Assembly: GCF_004014875.1 (NCBI RefSeq)
Contig: NZ_CP034929.1
Location: 3,100,001 to 3,164,000, forward strand
DNA: 64,000 bases
DNA from: Nocardioides yefusunii
Lineage (GTDB): Bacteria; Actinomycetota; Actinomycetes; Propionibacteriales; Nocardioidaceae
Reading direction: 5' to 3'
In this document: positions 34,674 to 41,580 of the stretch, one piece after another
Numbering within the stretch: position 1 is the first letter of the stretch
Layout of the letters: every line of letters starts with the position of its first letter
Notes under the pieces: model-generated
Told to the model about the DNA's origin: nothing
Database searches by the model: none
What the model saw: only the letters and a program-made list of their open reading frames with translations
Program-made: the position numbers and the translations under genes

Positions 34674-35579
34674 TCAGAGCCTCCGGCGCGACTTCAGCTC
34701 CGTCACCGCACGCTTCTGGTCGGAGACGTGCTTGAGGACGACGCCCAACGTCGCCGTCGCTGTCTCGGCGTCGAGGTGGTCGATCTCGAGCGCCACCAGA
34801 GTGCGCGCCCAGTCGATGGACTCCGCGATCGAGGGCGACTTCTTCAGGTCGAGGCCACGCAGACGCGACACCACCTCGACGACCTCGCCCACCACGGCGT
34901 CGTCCAGTCCGGGGACGGCTCGGGCGACGATCTCGCGTTCGCGCTCCAGTTCGGGGTAGTCGAGGTGCAGGTAGAGACAACGACGCTTCACCGCCTCCGA
35001 CAGCTCACGCGCGGCGTTGGAGGTGAGCAGGACGAACGGCTTGCGGGTCGCGGTGACGGTGCCGAGCTCGGGGACGGTCACCTGGAAGTCGCTGAGGACC
35101 TCCAGCAGCAGGCCCTCGAACTCGACGTCGGTCTTGTCGACCTCGTCGATCAGCAGCACGGTGGGGTCGTCGCGTCGGATCGCGGTGAGCAGCGGCCGCG
35201 TCAGCAGGAACTCCTCGGAGAAGATGTCGTCGTGGGTGGCGTCCCAGCCCTCACCGGCCCCGTCCCCCGCGCCGGTGCCGGTGGACTGCCCGGTGGCCTG
35301 GATCCGCAGGAGTTGCTTCTTGTAGTTCCACTCGTACAGCGCTCGGGACTCGTCGAGCCCCTCGTAGCACTGCAACCGCACCAGTTCGGCGTCGGTGGCC
35401 CGAGCGACCGCCTTGGCCAGTTCGGTCTTGCCGACACCCGCGGGGCCCTCCACCAGGAGCGGCTTCTCCAGCGCCCCGGCCAGGAAGACACTCGTCGCGG
35501 TGGCGGCGTCGGCGAGGTATCCGACGGCACCCAAACGGTCGACGACGTCCTGCGGAGAGGTGAACCATGCCTGCGTCAT
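34674..35579 (-). CDS. MoxR-family AAA+ ATPase
   Basis: A 301-residue AAA+ ATPase. Walker A is PLLVEGPAGVGKTELAKAVA (about 42-61); QCYEGLDESRALYEWNYKKQLLRIQ follows; Walker B is TVLLIDEVDKTDVEFEGLLLEVL; sensor 1 is PFVLLTSNAARELSEAVKRRC, with Arg finger and sensor 2 in LYLHLDYPELEREREI. All are typical of MoxR. The start is ATG 35579, placed by the TAGAGT box 7 nt upstream on the minus strand; a longer form from 35600 would span that box. Coupled with the VWA gene, with which it probably forms a MoxR-VWA remodelling complex. Confidence 0.92.
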   Translation of the reverse strand: MTQAWFTSPQDVVDRLGAVGYLADAATATSVFLAGALEKPLLVEGPAGVGKTELAKAVARATDAELVRLQCYEGLDESRALYEWNYKKQLLRIQATGQSTGTGAGDGAGEGWDATHDDIFSEEFLLTRPLLTAIRRDDPTVLLIDEVDKTDVEFEGLLLEVLSDFQVTVPELGTVTATRKPFVLLTSNAARELSEAVKRRCLYLHLDYPELEREREIVARAVPGLDDAVVGEVVEVVSRLRGLDLKKSPSIAESIDWARTLVALEIDHLDAETATATLGVVLKHVSDQKRAVTELKSRRRL

Positions 35580-35586
35580 GGGGGTG

Positions 35587-35592
35587 ACTCTA
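35587..35592 (-). promoter_or_regulatory. -10 box (TAGAGT) of the moxR-VWA operon
   Basis: TAGAGT on the minus strand, 7 nt before the ATG of the MoxR gene: probable leaderless transcript. Confidence 0.5.
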
Positions 35593-35680
35593 GAGGCCAT
35601 CTCCCACGGGAACAGTGCAGTCGTGGAGTCCGGGGATAGGCTCGTTCCCGGAGTCGAGTGTCGAGAGAAGAGAGACCCAC

Positions 35681-35995
35681 ATGAGCAACGAGCACGTGCA
35701 CGAAGAAGAAGACCAGGTCGTCTCGATCGCAGCCCAGATGCTGGTCGAGGAGACTGCCGAGCACACCGCTGTCATCAGCGACGACCGCCCCGGCATCCAC
35801 CTGGAGCTCGTCGACCTGTCCAACGGCATCTCTGCCGAGGACGAGGCAGACGAGTGGGACTTCGACCTCCCGGCCGACAAGGGTCTGAAGATCCTGATCG
35901 GTGGCCTGGACCCCGAGATCGCCGCGCAGCTCCTGCGCGTCGCTGCGGAGTTCCTCGAGGAAGCCATCGAAGAGGGCGACGAGGACGAGGACTGA
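35681..35995 (+). CDS. Small acidic protein, unknown function (104 aa)
   Basis: A very acidic protein (roughly a third Asp/Glu) beginning MSNEHVHEEEDQVVSIAAQM and ending EEAIEEGDEDED. The middle has WDFDLPADKGLKILIGGLDPEIAAQLLRVAAEFL, an amphipathic helix. No signal peptide, Cys or known domain. ATG 35681 with AGAGAAGAGAG upstream. Codon usage matches the neighbours and a strong hairpin follows, so it looks real. Extreme acidity could point to a nucleic-acid-mimic, anti-regulator or chaperone-like role; this is speculation. Confidence 0.72.
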   Translation: MSNEHVHEEEDQVVSIAAQMLVEETAEHTAVISDDRPGIHLELVDLSNGISAEDEADEWDFDLPADKGLKILIGGLDPEIAAQLLRVAAEFLEEAIEEGDEDED

Positions 35996-36015
35996 GTCCT
36001 CTCCCCCGCAACGCA

Positions 36016-36055
36016 CACGAGCCCCTGTCCTCCTGCTGGAGGGCGGGGGCTCGTG
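36016..36055. terminator. Bidirectional terminator
   Basis: CACGAGCCCC pairs with GGGGCTCGTG with a further inner CCTCC/GGAGG pairing, between the acidic-protein gene (+) and tRNA-Ser(TGA) (-). Confidence 0.7.
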
Positions 36056-36058
36056 CAT

Positions 36059-36146
36059 TGGCAGAGGAGGCGGGATTTGAACCCGCGGTGGGTTGCCCCA
36101 CGACCGCTTTCAAGGCGGTTCCGATCGGCCGCTCCGGCACTCCTCC
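36059..36146 (-). tRNA. tRNA-Ser (anticodon TGA)
   Basis: Minus-strand class II tRNA with acceptor GGAGGAG/CTCCTCT (one G-U pair) and encoded CCA. Anticodon stem ACCGC/GCGGT with loop CTTGAAA gives TGA. The long variable arm is CGTGGGGCAACCCACC, and the T arm is GCGGG-TTCAAAT-CCCGC. Reads TCA codons. Confidence 0.95.
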
Positions 36147-36340
36147 TCGCGCCCTCGCGGACGCAGGGACCAGTTTAGGCAGACTCGGGCCCCAGATGAC
36201 GACGGACCGCTCCAAGGAGCCGCAGGACATCTCCCTGCAGTGGTCGTCCCGGCCAGCCAGCCGAGAGGAGAGAGCTCCCCGGAATCGACGACGGTCCGGC
36301 TTTTGCGTCGGCACCTCGGCGGTCTGGGAGAATCGGCGGC

Positions 36341-36787
36341 GTGACGTCCGACTACCGCCTCTCGCCTGCCCTGACCGCCCGCCTGCTCGGCCTGACCATG
36401 CTGGGTGGTGCCGTGCTCGTCGCCGTGGCCACGCTGCTGGTCGCCGTGGCAGATCTCCACAGCGCCGCGCTGATCGTTCCGGTGATCCTCGTGGTCGTCG
36501 CGATGGTCGGTCTGATGGCGTGGAGCAACTCGTGGGTGGTCCGCCTCACCGAGGACGGCTACCAGGTCCGTCGCCTGCGCAACATCGGCGTGCAGAACGC
36601 CCACTGGCGCGCGGTCGAGGACATGGTGGCCACCGAGCTCGACGGTGTCCCCTGCGTGACCCTGCGCCTGCGTGACGGCGGCACGACCACCCTCGCTCTG
36701 GGTGCGCTGCACGTGAACAGCAACGAGTTCACCCACACGGTCGCCGAGCACCTCAACCGTGCCCACGGCCTGCGCAAGCTGGGCTGA
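36341..36787 (+). CDS. Two-TM membrane protein with PH-like tail, unknown function
   Basis: A 148-residue protein: two transmembrane helices at about 13-35 and 42-62 (LLGLTMLGGAVLVAVATLLVAV and ALIVPVILVVVAMVGLMAW), then a cytosolic part of about 85 residues with strand-rich WVVRLTEDGYQVRRLRNIGVQNAHWRAVEDMVATE and LRLRDGGTTTLALGALHVNSNEF, which resembles a short PH-like/DUF2244-type fold. No family assigned with certainty. GTG start at 36341; no clear ribosome-binding site (AGAATCGGCGGC upstream). Stands alone between two tRNA-Ser genes. Confidence 0.65.
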   Translation: MTSDYRLSPALTARLLGLTMLGGAVLVAVATLLVAVADLHSAALIVPVILVVVAMVGLMAWSNSWVVRLTEDGYQVRRLRNIGVQNAHWRAVEDMVATELDGVPCVTLRLRDGGTTTLALGALHVNSNEFTHTVAEHLNRAHGLRKLG

Positions 36788-36874
36788 TCGACCCGCTGCT
36801 CAGGTTCCTGGTCCCGAATGGGGGGCTGATGCGACATTCAGCCCCGGGATCAGTTAGCCTGATGCCGCTGCACT

Positions 36875-36967
36875 GGAGGCGTCGCCTAGTCCGGTTTATG
36901 GCGCCCGCCTGCTAAGCGGGTTGAGGGTAATACCCTCTCGCGAGTTCAAATCTCGCCGCCTCCGCCA
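36875..36967 (+). tRNA. tRNA-Ser (anticodon GCT)
   Basis: Class II tRNA, 93 nt with CCA. Acceptor GGAGGCG/CGCCTCC. Anticodon stem CCCGC/GCGGG with loop CTGCTAA gives GCT. The variable arm is GAGGGTAATACCCTC and the T arm GCGAG-TTCAAAT-CTCGC. Reads AGC/AGT codons. Confidence 0.96.
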
Positions 36968-36974
36968 GTTCAGA

Positions 36975-37008
36975 AGTTCGGCCCCCGGCTCCTGCCGGGG
37001 GCCGAACT
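36975..37008 (+). terminator. Terminator of tRNA-Ser(GCT)
   Basis: AGTTCGGCCCCCGGC and its exact 15-nt complement around TCCT, then GCATTTCT. Confidence 0.85.
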
Positions 37009-37207
37009 GCATTTCTGCCGCCCCAGTCCCTGAGAGCGCGCGTGCGCTGGTTTATCCGCGCAAGAGCCCGGGTAAACGTCATACGAGAGCGCAGACGGGC
37101 GCTCTGCGACAGGTACCAGGGACGGGACCCCACGGTCCCCCGCCGTTCCCGTTCTCCACCTCCGCCAAGGTCGGTACCTGAACGCCGAAGGCCCCGGAAC
37201 CCATGGC

Positions 37208-38664
37208 GGTTTCAAGGGGTCATCGCAACACCGACCGGTTTCTTAGCTGGTGAGTAGAACACGCAGACGCTCGGCTGGGGTATCCCAGCCGAGCGTTTTG
37301 CGTGGACGGCCATTGAGTTTCTGCGCGACGTGCTCCAGATCCTCTGGCCCGTACATCGACAGATCGGTTCCCTTGGGGAAGTACTGACGCAGGAGCCCGT
37401 TGGTGTTCTCGTTGCTCCCGCGCTGCCACGGTGACGCGGGGTCACAGAAGTACACCGGCACACCCGTGGCAATCGTGAACTGCTTGTGGCCTGCCATTTC
37501 CGCGCCCTGGTCCCAGGTCAACGATCCCCGCAGGTGCGCCGGCAACGTCTCGATCTGGGCCGTCAACGCGTCCCTGACCTCTTCAGCGGTGTGCCCGTTC
37601 GGCAGGTGCAGCAACATGACGTAGCGGGTGGTGCGTTCGACCAGGGTCCCGATCGCGGTCTTGTTAAACGCGCCCGTGATCAGATCGCCCTCCCAGTGTC
37701 CCGGGACCGCACGATCAGCAACCTCAGCAGGACGCTCACTGATCATGACCATCGGATCAACAAACCTGCTCGTGCGTTGGTTCGGATCGCGGTGCGGTTT
37801 GCGGCGCGTGCGTCCGGTCCGGATGGCGGCTTGGACTTCCTTCTTGAGCCCGCCACGGGCCTGGAAGTACAGCGCCTGGTAGATCGTTTCGTGGCTCACG
37901 CGCATGGCCTGGTCATCGGGATGCTCCTTGCGAAGGGCGTTACTGATCTGCTCAGGCGACCACTCCTGGCGCAGTCCCTGGGACACGAATTCACGCAGCG
38001 GACCGTCGAGCAACAGTTTGCGAGTCTTGGGTCTCGGCCGGCGTGCAGCCGACGCCCGTTGGGCAGCGTACGGCCGATACACACCCGACACCGTGTTGGC
38101 CGCGATCTCCCGGGTGATGGTCGACGGTGCACGCCCCAACCGGCGAGCGACCTCGCGACGTGAACGCCCCTCGCTCAACAGGTCACGGATCCGCTCGCGA
38201 TCAGCCAGCGACAGAAACCGCGGGTGTAACGGCTTCTCGACAACACTCAACACAGGGGCCACACATCCCATAGTGGTCCGCCGGCTCGTGTAGTCCACAC
38301 GGCGTCCATCGGGATAGATCCGCACGTTGGCCCCACCGCTGTGGCGGACACCGTGATCCCAGTCCTGCGCGGTGCGCACGTGCACCCCGACTCGGGAAGC
38401 GGCCTCCCGGCGCGACACCCCGGAACGCCGCAACTCCTCGTACAACACGCGCCCCGGATGCCCCGGCCGCACCGCCACCGAACGCCGACCCGCGCGACGA
38501 GCCAGGCCAGCCGCTGTGTGCCGGTTCAGCCCGACATCACGCGCAGCGACCGTCACACTGCCCACCACGTCCAGCCGATCAAAGAACGCCTGCTTCAACT
38601 CCTGCGAAATGACCACGGTCCTCGCAACTCCCATCACTGGGTGTTGCGAGGACCGCTAGAACCC
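37208..38664 (-). mobile_element. IS30-family insertion sequence
   Basis: About 1457 bp. Imperfect terminal inverted repeats of 25 bp at 37208-37232 and 38640-38664 (21 of 25 matching, sharing TCGCAACACC at the inner end) enclose one transposase gene. A clear target duplication cannot be told because the flanks are themselves palindromic. The right end carries a second hairpin, CGGTCCTCGCAAC at 38616-38628 with its complement at 38643-38655, that spans the transposase start and may limit expression. The transposase is intact, so the element may be active. Confidence 0.85.
37243..38637 (-). CDS. IS30 family transposase (intact)
   Basis: A 464-residue transposase. The N-terminal DNA-binding part comprises an extra helix-turn-helix (residues about 10-100) and the IS30-type HTH (FLSLADRERIRDLLSEGRSRREVARRLGRAPSTITREI). 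The DDE nuclease domain shows the first Asp in PGHWEGDLITG, the second in GSLTWDQGAEMA and the Glu in QRGSNENTNGLLRQYFPKGTDLS; the spacing and the NENTNGLLRQY block are diagnostic for IS30. No frameshift or stop. Two adjacent ATG codons at 38637/38634 could serve as the start. It cuts and joins the element ends; regulation by the right-end hairpin is likely but unproven. Confidence 0.95.
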   Translation of the reverse strand: MMGVARTVVISQELKQAFFDRLDVVGSVTVAARDVGLNRHTAAGLARRAGRRSVAVRPGHPGRVLYEELRRSGVSRREAASRVGVHVRTAQDWDHGVRHSGGANVRIYPDGRRVDYTSRRTTMGCVAPVLSVVEKPLHPRFLSLADRERIRDLLSEGRSRREVARRLGRAPSTITREIAANTVSGVYRPYAAQRASAARRPRPKTRKLLLDGPLREFVSQGLRQEWSPEQISNALRKEHPDDQAMRVSHETIYQALYFQARGGLKKEVQAAIRTGRTRRKPHRDPNQRTSRFVDPMVMISERPAEVADRAVPGHWEGDLITGAFNKTAIGTLVERTTRYVMLLHLPNGHTAEEVRDALTAQIETLPAHLRGSLTWDQGAEMAGHKQFTIATGVPVYFCDPASPWQRGSNENTNGLLRQYFPKGTDLSMYGPEDLEHVAQKLNGRPRKTLGWDTPAERLRVLLTS

Positions 38665-38722
38665 GCCCATCAGGGTTCCGGGGCCTTCGCGTACCGTCAG
38701 GCGGCTGCGTGAGCAGTCACTC

Positions 38723-40561
38723 TCAGGCGTCTGCCTCCAGGGCGGCCTTCACACGGTTGTGGGCCTCCCAGATGGCGTCGGGCATGTTCGGGAACTGCTC
38801 GAGGTGCTCGGCGCGGTAGCCGATCTCCTGCTGCCAACGGGCGTTGTCGATCGAGAGCACGGTGTCGAGGTCGGCCTCGTCGATGACGAGACCCTCGAGG
38901 TTGAGCTCCTCCTTCTTGGGAAGGATGCCGACGGGGGTCTGGACACCCTCGACCTCGCCGTTCTTCAGCTGCATGAGCCAGAGGAGCGGGCGCAGGTTGT
39001 CGCGGTATCCGGGCCACAGGAAGCGGCCGTCCTCGCCACGCTGGAACCAGTTCACGTGAGCGAACAGCGGCTTCTCTGCGGCAGCGTTGATGATGTTGAG
39101 GTAGTGCTCGGCGTACTCGCCCTCGCCGTACGCCATGAACGGGCGGTTCGACATGGGGTCGTAGCGGAGGACGCCCTCCTTGCCCTCAGCGGCGAAGGTG
39201 GCCTCGGCGCCCAGGGTCAGACCGTCGTAGACACCCTCGGCGACGTCCTTGATCGCACGGATCAGCGGCTCGCGGTCGCGGGTACGACCACCGAAGATGA
39301 TCGCGTCGACCTCGACACCAGCGGCCTCGTTGAAGTCCGGAGCGATGTTCGGGACCTTGGTGAGGGTGGTGGTGAAGCGCGAGTTGGGGTGCGCCCACGG
39401 GTCGTTCGCCTGCTCGGGGGTACGGTCGGCGATCTTGTCGCCCTTCCAGTCCTCCCAGTCGGTGACGTCAGCCGGCGGGTTCTTGGTGCGACCCTCCCAC
39501 CAGACCTCCTGGGTGACCGGGTTGTAGGCCACGTTGGTGAAGATCGCCTCGGAGTTCTCGTCGATCGAGCCGAGAGCGGTGGGGTTGGTGGTCTCGTTGG
39601 TGTCCTTGGCGACACCGAAGACACCGTTCTCCGGGTTCATCGCCATCAGCTTGCCGGTGGTCTCGTCGACCCACAGCCACGCGATGTCGTCACCGTAGAA
39701 GTAGACCTCGTAGCGGTCGCCGAGAGCCTCGGGCGGCAGCATCATGGCGAGGTTGGTCTTGCCGGACGCGGACGGGAAGCCACCGGTGATGTGGTAGCTC
39801 TTGCCGGTCTCCTTGTCCTTGATGCCGATGAGCATGTACTGCTCACCGAGGAACTTCTTGGAGGCCCAGCCGTCGTAGGCAGCCTGGCGCAGACCGTGGG
39901 CGATCTTGCCCAGCAGAGCGTTGCCGCCGTACGAGGAGCCGAAGTGCAGGATGGTGCGCTCGTCGGCGACGGTCACGAACCAACGCTTGTCGTCGTCGGT
40001 GCCCTGACCCAGGTTGGGGAGGTCGCCGGTGACGTGGACCGCGCGCACGAACGAGTTCGGGTCGACGAGGTTGTTGACGTACTCGACGCCGACGCGAGCC
40101 ATGCGGATCATGTGCAGCACGACCGGACGGTTGTCGGTCAGCTCGACACCCACACCGTACTCAGCGAGGGCGTTGCCCTCGGGAGCCATGAGGTAGGGGA
40201 TCACGTACATGGTCTTGCCGGCCGAAGCGCCCTTCATCTTCTCGAGAAGGATCGGCTTCATCTCGGACGCGGGACGCCAGTTGTTGTAGACGCCCTTGTC
40301 CTTCTCGTCGTTGGTCGCAACGACGGTGCGCTCCTCGGAGCGAGCGGTGTCCTTGTGGTAGGAGCGGGAGTAGTAGCGACCCTTGCCGGCCGGCAGGAGC
40401 TCACCTGCCTCCAGGGACTCCTGGATCAGTCGAGCGTCGTCGGCGGCGGTGACCACCTCGACGCGCTCAGCGCCGGTGAGTTCCGCGTACTCCTGGACGT
40501 ACTCACGGACTCGCGGGTTAGTGATGCCCGCAGCATCCAGGGCTGCCAAAACGTCTGCCAT
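38723..40561 (-). CDS. pckG: Phosphoenolpyruvate carboxykinase (GTP)
   Basis: A 612-residue GTP-dependent enzyme (oxaloacetate + GTP to PEP + CO2), the first committed step of gluconeogenesis. It has YVIPYLMAPEGNALAEYGVGVELTDNRPVVLHMIRMAR in the N-terminal lobe, the P-loop GGFPSASGKTNLAMM at about 261-275, the metal-binding DDIAWLWVDE, and the C-terminal FGGRTRDREPLI...FLWPGYRDNLRPLLW. Most GTP-PEPCKs have a reactive Cys in the P-loop (FPSACGKTN); here it is Ser266. The start is ATG 40561, chosen over an ATG 15 nt upstream because of AAGG 5 nt before it. A 20-bp palindrome lies 60-80 nt upstream. Its downstream terminator seems to be split by the insertion sequence. Confidence 0.96.
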   Translation of the reverse strand: MADVLAALDAAGITNPRVREYVQEYAELTGAERVEVVTAADDARLIQESLEAGELLPAGKGRYYSRSYHKDTARSEERTVVATNDEKDKGVYNNWRPASEMKPILLEKMKGASAGKTMYVIPYLMAPEGNALAEYGVGVELTDNRPVVLHMIRMARVGVEYVNNLVDPNSFVRAVHVTGDLPNLGQGTDDDKRWFVTVADERTILHFGSSYGGNALLGKIAHGLRQAAYDGWASKKFLGEQYMLIGIKDKETGKSYHITGGFPSASGKTNLAMMLPPEALGDRYEVYFYGDDIAWLWVDETTGKLMAMNPENGVFGVAKDTNETTNPTALGSIDENSEAIFTNVAYNPVTQEVWWEGRTKNPPADVTDWEDWKGDKIADRTPEQANDPWAHPNSRFTTTLTKVPNIAPDFNEAAGVEVDAIIFGGRTRDREPLIRAIKDVAEGVYDGLTLGAEATFAAEGKEGVLRYDPMSNRPFMAYGEGEYAEHYLNIINAAAEKPLFAHVNWFQRGEDGRFLWPGYRDNLRPLLWLMQLKNGEVEGVQTPVGILPKKEELNLEGLVIDEADLDTVLSIDNARWQQEIGYRAEHLEQFPNMPDAIWEAHNRVKAALEADA

Positions 40562-40620
40562 CGTGCCTTGCTCCAATTTCAGGAATGTGCCGGTTCTTCC
40601 GGAGGGCTTGGACGAACGCG

Positions 40621-40640
40621 CCCGTCGTCATGACGACGGG
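40621..40640. promoter_or_regulatory. Perfect 20-bp palindrome upstream of pckG
   Basis: CCCGTCGTCATGACGACGGG, fully self-complementary, 60-79 nt before the pckG start. Position fits an operator for a regulator of gluconeogenesis; the regulator is not known. Confidence 0.55.
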
Positions 40641-41160
40641 AGTAACGCCTTCGACCCTTGGGACCCCTACCAAGGACGTGGAGGTCCGCGCCCAATGTAA
40701 CGGGAGCGCAACTTCACCCACACGGCAGGGGAGGGTGGCTCGCATCATGGCAGTCGCCACGCGCGGCGCCAAACGCCCAGCACCCCCATCGGGGGGTGGG
40801 CGTTCGATCACCCCGGACCGCTGGTGAGCGGGCGATGTCACGACGCGATCACGTCCGACACCCGGGCGAAAAGAGGTGGAGCGGCAGAGCGAGACGGGTG
40901 GGTCGCTGTGCGCTTCGGCATCCTTCCGCTGTCACAGTACGCCCACGAACGGGAGCGGCACAGGGTGTGACCAGATCCGCGAACGTGAGACCGGCCACCC
41001 TCTCACCGAGTGAACGACTACACTCCACTTTCTGCGCGCGCGCGCGAGGTAGGAGACCGGATCCGCGCCCCCAGGGCGCCCCAGCTGGCCCCTGGCCGGC
41101 GCCGCACCACGGGTGACCAACCCTCGGATCCGGGCCCGGATTTCGCATCCGGCATCACCC
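40641..41160. other. Intergenic region between pckG and tRNA-Arg
   Basis: About 520 nt without a supported gene; the short open frames on both strands lack coding character. A run of alternating GC (TGCGCGCGCGCGCG around 41033-41046) is present. Otherwise nothing recognised. Confidence 0.5.
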
Positions 41161-41195
41161 TGGGCTAATCTCTACGAGTCGCAGCGATGCGACGG

Positions 41196-41271
41196 GCGGC
41201 TGTAGCTCAACGGATAGAGCATCTGACTACGGATCAGAAGGTTTGGGGTTCGAATCCCTACAGCCGCACCA
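41196..41271 (+). tRNA. tRNA-Arg (anticodon ACG), copy 1
   Basis: Acceptor GCGGCTG/CAGCCGC with CCA encoded, D arm GCTC...GAGC, anticodon stem TCTGA/TCAGA with loop CTACGGA (ACG), T arm TTGGGG-TTCGAAT-CCC. Reads CGT/CGC/CGA after A34 deamination. A TAATCT -10 box lies at 41166-41171. Confidence 0.97.
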
Positions 41272-41279
41272 CACACGAA

Positions 41280-41302
41280 GACCCTCGCCAGCGGCGGGGG
41301 TC
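41280..41302 (+). terminator. Terminator of tRNA-Arg copy 1
   Basis: GACCCTCGCC and GGCGGGGGTC around AGC (one imperfect pair), then TTTCGCATTT. Confidence 0.75.
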
Positions 41303-41426
41303 TTTCGCATTTCCCCTGGCCACACAACTGCCCGGGGGCCACACGCGGAGCAGCCGCCACCCCATCCCCGAATCGCGCATTTCCAGGGCCTTGGGCTAAG
41401 GTTGACGAGTCGCAGCGATGCGGCGG

Positions 41427-41502
41427 GCGGCTGTAGCTCAACGGATAGAGCATCTGACTACGGATCAGAAGGTTTGGGGTTCGAATCCCTACAGCCGCAC
41501 CA
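41427..41502 (+). tRNA. tRNA-Arg (anticodon ACG), copy 2
   Basis: Identical to copy 1 over the whole 76 nt including CCA. Confidence 0.97.
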
Positions 41503-41510
41503 CACACGAA

Positions 41511-41535
41511 GACCCTCGCCAGCGGCGGGGGTTTT
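41511..41535 (+). terminator. Terminator of tRNA-Arg copy 2
   Basis: Same hairpin as copy 1 (GACCCTCGCC, AGC, GGCGGGGGTT), here followed by a better T-run (TTTTT). Confidence 0.75.
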
Positions 41536-41580
41536 TCGCATTTCTCCAGATCAGAAAGATCTCGGAATGGTGTCATCGCC

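Larger units (their letters stand above)
37187..38688. repeat. Terminator hairpin split by the IS30-family element
   Basis: GAAGGCCCCGGAACCC (37187-37202) and its exact complement (38673-38688) lie on either side of the insertion sequence. Joined, they would form a 16-bp hairpin just downstream of pckG (stop 38723), so they look like the two arms of its terminator with the element inserted in the loop. Confidence 0.65.
41161..41548 (+). repeat. Tandem duplication of the tRNA-Arg transcription unit
   Basis: Two copies, about 157 bp each (41161-41318 and 41392-41548, offset 231 bp), cover part of the promoter (GGGCTAA), the leader GAGTCGCAGCGATGCG, the whole tRNA and the terminator. They differ at only a few positions (for example A/G before the tRNA, C/T in the terminator). 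The spacer at 41319-41391 is unique. Confidence 0.85.

Noticed and set aside
37159-37167. CCTCCGCCA matching the tRNA-Ser 3' end, as a possible att site
   Set aside because: Only 9 bp match, no integrase gene is present, and the sequence is common in GC-rich DNA.
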